From Silurus meridionalis (Eukaryota; Chordata; Actinopteri; Siluriformes; Siluridae), in NCBI RefSeq assembly GCF_014805685.1, contig NC_060906.1:6540060-6604059 (forward strand): a stretch of DNA of 64,000 nucleotides, written 5' to 3'. Each line of letters begins with the position of its first letter. Positions within the stretch are counted from its first letter, which is position 1. Positions 55,901 to 64,000 of this stretch are shown here, piece by piece. The notes under the pieces are model-generated. The model saw only the letters and a program-made list of their open reading frames with translations, made no database searches and was not told where the DNA came from. A program made the position numbers and the translations under genes.

Positions 55901-58138
55901 AGGTCAGTGCGAAACAGGAACCACCTCTTAAGTAAGGAACGTTAAACGTGGCTTCTGAGGTCCATTCTCTTGTTTCTGAATATTCGTATTGATAAAAACA
56001 AAAAAGTCATTAGGAACAATGCTTATAGCAAAGTATTTCACACGCATACATAAAGGCTTCTGAGAACTTGACGACACCGAATTGTAAGTTATTTTAACAT
56101 TTCATAGGTGTTGCTGGGAATGAGAGACACAAACGACGCTCTGGTTGCCATGACCCTGCAAAGCCTGGCGGTCCTGGTGCCCTTACTAGGGGCGCAGGTG
56201 GTGGTGGGAGGCGAGAGGACCAAAGTCTTTAAGCGCACCACCCCAAACTTCACCAAGTCCACTGAGGCTACGCCTGAAAGTCAGTTTCTCACTTCGTCTT
56301 CTGTTCAATACCAATATTTATAGAGGGGCAGTGTTTTAATGAAATGTTTACATGTGGATTTGATGTATCAGAAAAGTAGTACAGACACGCAGCTGGGTGT
56401 AATCCTCTCTTTCGTATTGCTTCTGGTTTTCATGTGCAGACTCGCCGGTTCATATTGTTGAAGAGTCTTTGCCTCGGAGTTCGCAGCCAAGCAGAGTAAC
56501 AAGTCTGTTGCCTAAGCACTTAGAATGTGAAGAAGTCATTCTGGAGAAGCTGAACTCTTTCCAATCCGTCAAAAGAGATGCTCACTTGCCCTCGACATCA
56601 AATCCAGGTAAGGCCAGTAGAATGGGGAGGTTCTGTAACTCTACTGTATCGTAGCAGTAGAAGAGTAAACCATGAACATCTCCAGAAACGAAAAGTACAT
56701 GGAGGATTCTGATGAATATTGAGCAGCCAGATTCATTCATCTTTGTTCGATGTCTGATTTTTTTTTCAGTGCTACACGGAAATATGGCTCTTCCCTTAAA
56801 TGGCTTAAGCGAAGAGAAGAAGGTACAGAACGGCGTCAGAACAGAGGACCCAGACGAGGACTGGCCCGACTGGGAGGACGCGGGGGAGAAATCTGGCAAA
56901 TACCAGCCTGTGCAAATTAGCATACAGTCTACAGACAGTGACTCAGATTTCCCAGCAACTACTGCCCATGATGAAGGACCCTGGGATGATTTTGACGATT
57001 CTGAGGTCATCTCCAAGCACTCAAGTGCCACACCTCAGCCGGTCCCAGCGGCGAGGTCCTTAAACGACCGTAGTGCCGCACCGACTTCTGGCCCTGCGAG
57101 AGAGTCGAAAGCACTCAAACTGAGTACTGCTTCAGTAAAAACCGCATCTGGCCCAAAGAACGTGTCTTCAGATAAAGCCTGGGAGCAGAACGTCATAGAT
57201 ACCAGGCCTAGCGAACGAGGTGTCGCTCCAGAAGCCAAGCTAAAAAATGGACCCAGGAGTGCAGGATCTGGAGGCTTAGGAGAAGAGTTCACCATCGAGG
57301 TGAAAAAGAAACCAGATAAAGATCCAGAGCTGGACCTTTTTGCTGACATGGTACCTGATATAAAGATGTCTTCAAGCATGTTCTTACCCATGGGGGGTTT
57401 AGTCAGCAAGCCTGAAGGACTTCGAGCTGCAGCAGGATCTCACACTGAGCCAGACACTACACACTTAAACACAATGGAACTGACCGCCAAGTTCGCTGCA
57501 GCCGATCTGACCGAGGTGAGGGTTCGCTTTATTCAGATCCAGCCACTGGCACAAGCACTGTTCTGATGTGTCGGTTTATCACAATTTAATATCTAAGGGT
57601 TATTGCATTTTACAGCTCAACAGAGAGATCAGTTCCAAAGAGAAGCTGATTGCATTCAACAAATGTGACGCAACAAAATAAAAAAAAAATACCCTCAGCA
57701 TCCACAGTGTGGCGCTGTTTACGAGCCAGTTAACACTTGAAATAAATAAATAAATCATCTACTAGTACAATAATAAATGTGTTCCTGTCTGCAATTTTAG
57801 CATTTTACACATTTGGCAAAAACCATTCCGTTATTGGCTCAAATCTCTCAGATCATAGAACAGATTTTGGTTTTAAGTCTTAATGATTTTTAAGTCTTAA
57901 ATTTGACTTGAATAAAACCTGCAGAACCATGTTCCAGAACACCAGAAGCTTGTGTGCATTTTGACTCACTTTTAGTCTCTCCATCTGTTCTCCTCATCCA
58001 TAACCACTGACCCCAAAATCTGCAGTAGTAATAGTGTTGGGTTTTGACTGACTGGATCCTCTGTGTCTTTCACAGGCTGATGCAGAGGCCTGGGGTGACA
58101 GCGATATCAACTGGGAAGACGAGAACACGTGGTCATGA
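52973..58138 (+). CDS. scyl3: SCY1-like pseudokinase 3 (PACE-1)
   Basis: SCYL3 binds ezrin and acts at the Golgi and at adhesion and migration sites. Thirteen coding exons give 763 residues (human 742): 52973-53137, 53661-53846, 54225-54338, 54430-54486, 54608-54710, 54991-55102, 55348-55425, 55504-55643, 55715-55902, 56108-56279, 56440-56607, 56770-57515, 58076-58138. It opens MGAESS, with the N-myristoylation glycine. The kinase-like domain spans about 20-250. The VAIK-type lysine is kept (VFVYK, Lys43), but the catalytic loop is SHNNVCMSS instead of HRDxxxxN and the DFG motif is GGM (141-143), so it is a pseudokinase. HEAT-like helices cover about 250-440 ([33 protein letters not shown]). 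The C-terminal tail is low in complexity but ends in the family signature NWEDENTW. Exon 7 has a CAGCAG acceptor, so one residue may vary. Confidence 0.96.
53230..53360. repeat. Dispersed-repeat fragment in scyl3 intron
   Basis: ACACTTTATTAGAAACAGCT and CAGCCAATCATCCAGCAGCA resemble the end of a common fish DNA element. No coding part is seen. Confidence 0.35.
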
Positions 58139-58860
58139 CCGCTGGACCTGTAAACGAGACTGTGCACAGGAAGACGGTCGAAGTGTTCAAACCGAGTCTG
58201 TGGCCATCGCGACCAGCTGAAGTGCCCTTTTAACACTAGCGGAAGCGCAGAAGTGTAGCTTTAGTGCTACTCATTTGGACAACGCTGCATTTTCTTCCCC
58301 TGCTGCATTTGTGGGGATTCTAAATACATCACACTCATTTTAAAATGCGACGCTTTATAGGGGGTTACCTTTTTGTTTATTTTTTGCTGGCTCACTTATT
58401 AACATTGTACAAGAGGGCACTAAGCCATAACGGAAGATGTGAAAGCCATTACCAGTGATATTTATTGCAATTGCAACAAAACCACTTGATATAATTCTGA
58501 AGGGATAACAATCAACAGTCGGTGGCAGGAGATTTGCAATCAAGTGTGATGTGATGTTTGAGACTGGTCTCTCTTTTAAGCTGCACAAACAATGAAACCG
58601 TGTCGAGTCCCACGCCTTCTCTTTCATCTCACCACTAGGTTTTCTGGGAAATGTGTGTAGCGCTTTGCCAAAACCTGACAGAAATGTTTGGCTCTGGCAT
58701 TCGTTCTCAGATTTTATTTTTCCTTTGTGCCAACATGAGATCCGCTTATATGGAACAGCCAGTGTCAACTTCATCCTATATGTATAGTGTACTGTTTTAG
58801 GGGTGGGGTTTTGCTGGAAGAGAGAATTATAATTTATTTGTATTTGTCAGATGCTGATTA

Positions 58861-58866
58861 AATAAA
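58861..58866 (+). terminator. scyl3: scyl3 polyadenylation signal
   Basis: AATAAATAAA lies about 720 bp downstream of the stop codon, with T- and GT-rich sequence after it. The 3' untranslated region of 58139-58860 contains no other gene. Confidence 0.65.
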
Positions 58867-59004
58867 TAAAAAAAGGTTTTAAGGTATTGATCTGATTGTT
58901 TTGATGCATTTTTGTTCCCAAAAAGACGAGCTTTCGTTGCAAATCATCCACTACCCAAAGAGAATTAGATAAAAGAGACCAGTAGAAATTGAGTGAAGGA
59001 TGCA

Positions 59005-59010
59005 TTTAAT
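59005..59010 (-). terminator. firrm: firrm polyadenylation signal candidate
   Basis: Minus-strand ATTAAA lies 155 bp after the stop codon. No AATAAA occurs nearby on this strand, so the variant hexamer is the best candidate. Confidence 0.4.
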
Positions 59011-59164
59011 GTACAAACACTAGAGACATTACATTCATAAAATTAAATAAAGATTTAAAAAAAAAAAAAAGTGCTCTTGCCCTAATCCCCGTTACCTACC
59101 ACTGAAATTGGCAGGAGTGTGTGAGAACCAGGACAAGTTGCTGTGCTGCATTGTAGCACCCTTA

Positions 59165-62100
59165 TCAGGGTGGCTGGGATGCAGTACTGCTGATTTGTGA
59201 GATAAGAGTTTGTAAGTCCTGCAGTCTTGGCGTTACCCATTGTGGAACTGATGAAGCTTCACCCCCGATAGCCTGCAGTGCCCTCAGAGCGCTTTCGGCT
59301 GCCTGGAGGTAGCGCTCATACTCGTCCTGTTTACTGGTCTCCTGGCGTGGCCGCTTGGCACATGGCTAAAAGAAGAGCACGAGGTTTGGAATTTAGTTTG
59401 TTGTAGTGTTAGCTAGAGGTCATGAATTAAATATGATTATATCAATTATATTTATAAATAATGAGGAAAAGTAAAGACGCTTTGAATAAACAGCACGTAG
59501 TGTCAGTGATTCACCTATAGAGGCACTGTAAAGCGCAACCCGAAAAACTATCGGTGCCAATTAATTTGCAATATCCGCGTTTCTGCGACCTTTCCATCAA
59601 TGTAAAGGGACCACCACAGAGCAGATATTTGGGAATTGGATACATTTTTTATGCAGTAGAGGTACGGACATGGTTCTGTGCGTGAAAATTGGAATTTGAA
59701 CTGTTGTAACTCTGGGACCATCGGTATTATCTTTGCAGTGCTAGATAATGGGTTTAGACCAGTGCACATACTTAGACTTCACAAATTCTTACATATCTAT
59801 AAAATAAAATATAAAAACAGTTGTTGGTGTGTGACAATCCCAGGAGATCAGCAGCTTCTGTGGTACAGAAGTCAGTGCACTCAGTGCTGAACCTAAGCCA
59901 ATGATTTGCTGTTTTTATACAGACGACACACCTCAGATATTTCAGCAGACATCTTTTCTCCGCTCTCCAGTCTATCATTGTGTCTTTCTATCACAGCTGC
60001 TTCAGCCCTCAGTCTCTCCATATGGACCCCTGCAGCCTGCTGTTGGCTTGGGATGACCTGCAGAAATAATCATGTAGTCACGTTCATCTCCAGCACTTTG
60101 AGAACAAATGATAGCATGTTGGCACGTGCGGGCGTTGCATTGCATACTTTGCTGAGAAAGTTCACCACTTTGCTCTTTATCTCCTCTGTGCTCAGACTTT
60201 GAGAAATGATCTCTTCATGACTGGTGGCCTTTGCATATATAAAAATAAAAGAAAGAAAGCATGAAACACGTTAAACCCCAAATGCATTCGAGCATAAGGA
60301 ATATTTCTGTTTATTTATAAATTTTAAGAGCCTCGAACCTCAGCAAAAGTGCCAAAGGCCTCCAGTGTGTGCTGATGGAGCAGCCAAGACTCGTGACTCA
60401 GCAACGTGCTGAACAGAGCGCTGAGTTTGGGCAGCACCTGGAACTGGATGCAGCAGGGAAACACAGTTATGCTCAGTGAATCGGGCTTTTAATAATAAAG
60501 TGCAAAAATAGCAACTTCTTCATTTTAAAAAGTGTTGACTGCACTTTACTGGAAAAAGAAAAAAGAAAAAACGCAACAAAAAGTACACATTGGCATGTGG
60601 CATAAAAACTACTAAGAATAAATACTCAGTGGCAGGAGTAATATTTCTACAATTATGTAAAATAAATAAATAAATAAAATGCTCTTTTCATTACCAAAGT
60701 CGACTTTAATAAAGTGTCTGTCCACAAAACTTTATATACCTGAATATCACAAGGAACAAATACTTTCCCCATGGAGGCCAAATAATCCAAAGCAGCCAGC
60801 ACCAAGTCCTCGTTGCATTTGTGGAGATTCAAGCCAGTGAGACAGGAAAATCCCTAGAAACACCACAATTATCCCCTGCTGATATTCTGTACACGACAAA
60901 TACATATTAACTAAATACTAAGCGTGTAACAGTACACAAAAGTCACGGTTCGGTTTGATTTCAGTAGAGATAAGGAGAAAGAAATGCATAGTTAATTATT
61001 ATTAATACACTTTTTCCTTATAGTGATTAAATTGAGTAATCGATCAAATTGTCACAATGAAAAAATGAAATAGTTCACATTTGTTAAGACCCCATTTGGG
61101 AAATACAGATGTTTAACAGTGGGTGTGTGTTTTGCATTTAATTGTGCAGAATTGTCAGGGTTTTCTCCTTTTAAAAGAAATTCTTGAAGCTGGATAGAAC
61201 TTGCTAAAGAATCCACAGCGCTAACGTTAGCGATAACCAGGAAGTGGCAGCGACAGTGACACTGCGCTAACTCTAGTTCCTTTTTATATACCCCCGGCAG
61301 TGTTGTGTATATTTTCAAGTTTAATAATAAAGACATTGGCACTACACGAGAGTGTGAGGCGAAGACTGAACAAAACTTGTGGTCCGCCACTGACCCAAAT
61401 CCCTGTACAGAAAAGGTTATTATTAAGTATAAAGAGGAAAGAAAGAAAATAGATGACATGAAAAAAAAAAAAAAAGAACAATGAGGGGAAACCTGTTACC
61501 TGAACTATAGCCTGTGGTTCTAGACCTTTGATCAACTTCCCTGAAATGGACAGAAGCAGCTTGAGGGTGCACTGAAGAGAAGGATGGCTCTGAACCTACA
61601 CAAGACACAAAATTACAGTGGTTTGTTTGTCAGTGCACCATTGACTAACACTTGCTAAAACACAGCATTGAGTGATCTCGATGTCTACTGTGACTTTTTA
61701 GATACAAAATACATTGGTAGAGAGTTTTGCTCTTTAACCTGGACAGCATCCATGCGAGTCCACATCTGATGAATGATATTTAGTGTTGTTGTCATGGTTT
61801 CAGTGTGCACAGGCTCCCCTCGAACCACCACCAATAAACAACTCAATGCCTTGTTCTGAACCAGGGAGAAATGAGAGTGAGAGATTTAAAACAGGAAACA
61901 AACAGTAAACATTTTGATCATTAATGAGATCAGCTCGATTACAACTTTGCATTCATGTTGTATTGGGGGTGGGAGGGTCTCCTGGTATAAGGTGATCACC
62001 TAATGATTTCTTTCTCTCAGGCTTTCTTGATCTTGATTCTTGACTCTAATAATAGTTTATTCGCAGGACATATTTAGCATGCGGATTTAAAATACATTCA

Positions 62101-62765
62101 TTCGTCTATTCGTTCAACAATGCGTTATTTTAATGTTTGTGGATATTATGAGAGTCCTGCGCCGCTAAAAAGGAAAAGGGTGAAGGAAAAGAGCACTTAA
62201 TCTTGTGATGCTGGTTTAGAGGTCTGTTTCACATCAATAAAATATCTTAAGTGGTTAAAAACAACATCTCCAATTTTCCCATGGCCTTAATCTGTTTTAG
62301 ATTTCTATATCATCACTTTATCAAAGTTTGTTCAGGGTATGTTTCGAAGTACTGAATACAATACTGTAACCTTGCCATGGTTTTTTGTGTGTGTGTGTCA
62401 TAAACTCATGTTGACAGATGTCCTGTTTCTACCACATGAAACCCAAAAAAGAAATCCCCCTTTAAACCTGTCTTGTGTATGACGCACGCACACATGACAT
62501 ATCTGGAAACCTTTTTGAATTTCGGAGAAAGATGAGAAGTTTCACATGCTTTATTAAACCAGTGATGTTCTTACCAGTGGGAGTATGTTCCTCAGTCTGT
62601 AGCCTGCACCATGCCAGGCATCCAGAGCCGCTCGGGCCCTGCTCAATAAATCCCTCTCCACACGAGCACGAGCATTCGAGCACAGACTACTGAGCAGAAC
62701 GTGACTCCACACACACAAGTTCTCATCCCGAGATGGTGAGAAGCTTTCAACAAACTCCAACTAAG

Positions 62766-62827
<62 letters not shown>

Positions 62828-63979
62828 ATCAACGTCATGTGGACTTCCTGTAACACAATTGCTTGCACTGAACAATTTGACGTAACTGCACTAATACAAA
62901 TGCATCGGAGCACTAGACTGTGTTAGGGTGTGTACTTGGGGGGTGTTTGCATGGAAAACACTTGCCTGGTGGCTTGGAGTCATAAGAAATATCAGGCGTC
63001 GTAGCAACAAACCCAAATGAGTCAGTTGACCGTTCACACTTGGGCATGACTTTATCTAGAAATTTAAAGGAACGAGAAAGTGCGTCACATGTGAGAAAAT
63101 TCAGTTTCTAATTGAATAAGGAATGGACAAAATCGAAACATCTCACAAATCAAAAATTCCAGAGAAAGAACAGCCTCTGGAATATGTTGTCATGTCTAAG
63201 AGCCTTATCACCAACTGCGTGTTCCTTGGGGGTTGTGGCCTGGACTTTGTCTTGGCCATTTCAAAACCTTCTGATAAGCTTGTGTGTTTGGGATCATTGT
63301 CCTGTCCACATCAGGAATCATTTTAGGAATATTCTGTAATAAAGTTGCCTAAATAACTCCAAGTTCCTCATGTCATGTGACTGCAAAACAAATTCAAACC
63401 TTCACACCTCCACCACCATGCTTCACAGCTGGTAACAGGTGTTTGGTCATCATATGCCCAGTGAATACTAGAGTGCTGGGAAGAGAACTCATTGAGTGTT
63501 TACCTGAAATTCACTTGAAGACAAAAGCGAAGGCAACATGTCCCAAGAACTAGCGGGAAGTGAAGACAGTTGTAGCATCACCAGGGAGAAAACCCATTGT
63601 CTAGTCATGTCTTGGGGTTCCGGCTAAATACTACAATTGTAATTTTTTTTTTCTTAAAAAAAAAAGTCAAAATGATTGATTGTTGACTCTTTTTCTTTGG
63701 CATCCTCACACACCCAGAAGTTTAGATCTCCAGGCCAAGCACTACAGGTAAGATTAGCATGGACGTACAGACAGGTGTCCGATTCCCAAAACAGATTTGA
63801 CACCAATTGTCACCTCTGTTGGAGTGTTGGTGAAACAGAGAGCTTAATCCTGTCGCTCCCGGGAGAGATTTCCAAAATCACTTTGAGAGCACAGAAAGAA
63901 AGGTCACATTCAGCTGCTTGCACTCACCAGGTGAGCTGTGAGGAGAACGTGGTGTAGACACAACTCAGCCGTACCAAAT
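59165..63979 (-). CDS. firrm: FIRRM (C1orf112) C-terminal part, 5' end beyond window
   Basis: FIRRM partners the AAA-ATPase FIGNL1 and controls RAD51 filaments in recombination and mitosis. Ten exons are visible, each with good splice sites: 63979-63928, 63623-63504, 62760-62575, 61855-61739, 61595-61500, 60853-60740, 60437-60339, 60228-60148, 60057-59932, 59365-59165. The last nine are multiples of three joined in phase 0, together about 397 residues, roughly half the human protein (about 850). The sequence is helical and leucine-rich, as in HEAT-type folds (VLPKLSALFSTLLSHESWLL, HTLEAFGTFAE, CTLKLLLSISGKLIKGLE), and ends with a charged coil (ERLRAEAAVIERHND) and QISSTASQPP. Identity rests on likeness to the family and on the conserved tail-to-tail position next to scyl3. 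Confidence 0.85.
59414..59594. mobile_element. hAT-like MITE copy D (firrm last intron)
   Basis: It starts TAGAGGTCATGAATTAAAT and ends with GACCTTT in inverted sense. Its interior AATAAACAGCACGTAGTGTC and CGCAACCCGAAAAACTATCGG match copy B, with a deletion in the shared GGCCGCTC segment. Confidence 0.5.
62768..62821. repeat. (CA)n microsatellite
   Basis: About 27 CA units begin eight bases beyond the splice acceptor of the firrm exon 62760-62575, on its intronic side. On the transcribed strand this is a (TG)n tract directly before the acceptor. Confidence 0.95.
63140..63470. mobile_element. Probable Tc1-like relic in firrm intron
   Basis: GGGATCATTGTCCTGTCCAC and CTCCACCACCATGCTTCACA are antisense echoes of the conserved DD34E region seen in fish Tc1 elements. 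There are no ends and no open frame. Confidence 0.35.
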
Positions 63980-64000
63980 CTACACGTGCGTACATACAAA

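Noticed and set aside
61052..61535. Minus-strand open frames of 83-135 codons
   Set aside because: They only extend the real firrm exon 61595-61500 into the intron. The GTAAC donor at 61499 ends the coding part.
1..64000. CRISPR arrays, operons or bacterial defence-type systems
   Set aside because: All tandem repeats here are microsatellites, a minisatellite or transposon ends, and the genes are typical vertebrate spliced genes.

Overview
The window is vertebrate nuclear DNA, almost certainly from a teleost fish. It holds large multi-exon genes with GT-AG introns, dense Tc1-like, hAT-like and Rex1/L2-like transposon debris, dinucleotide microsatellites and a tRNA-derived SINE. The genus cannot be read from the sequence; an ostariophysan such as a catfish is only a guess. 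There is no operon, CRISPR or phage content.

Five protein-coding genes were reconstructed exon by exon, checking splice sites and reading phase. (1) pdc (phosducin), + strand, 5737-11506, three coding exons. (2) tpr (nuclear-basket nucleoporin), + strand, 20117-39957, 50 coding exons. (3) prg4 (proteoglycan 4/lubricin), - strand, 48482-40297, 12 coding exons. (4) scyl3 (Scy1-like pseudokinase 3), + strand, 52973-58138, 13 coding exons plus a probable non-coding first exon near 50.1-50.2 kb. (5) firrm (C1orf112 homolog), - strand, the last ten exons, 63979-59165; it runs off the right edge.

Layout. From 1 to 5.7 kb there is retrotransposon debris and unassigned sequence. The second pdc intron holds a triple nest: an old LINE split by a Tc1-like transposon, itself split by a Rex1-like LINE. 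From 11.5 to 20 kb there is a gene-poor stretch of repeats, including a shortened hAT element that keeps a BED finger. From 20 to 40 kb lies tpr, convergent with prg4; their polyadenylation signals are about 40 bp apart. prg4 and scyl3 are divergent, with starts about 1.4 kb apart. Intron 1 of scyl3 carries a 1-kb G/C-skewed minisatellite. scyl3 and firrm are convergent.

The pdc-tpr-prg4 group matches the order at human 1q31, and the scyl3-firrm tail-to-tail pair matches 1q24. Here the two groups are joined directly, and ODR4, which lies between TPR and PDC in human, is not seen. The genes are not one pathway: phosducin acts in photoreceptor G-protein signalling, TPR at the nuclear pore, PRG4 in extracellular lubrication, SCYL3 in ezrin-linked adhesion and Golgi traffic, and FIRRM with FIGNL1 in RAD51 control. 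The most notable gene-level observations are loss of the classical PKA-site serine in phosducin, a one-base reading-frame problem in tpr exon 47, and two GC-AG introns in tpr. No clearly new molecular system was found.
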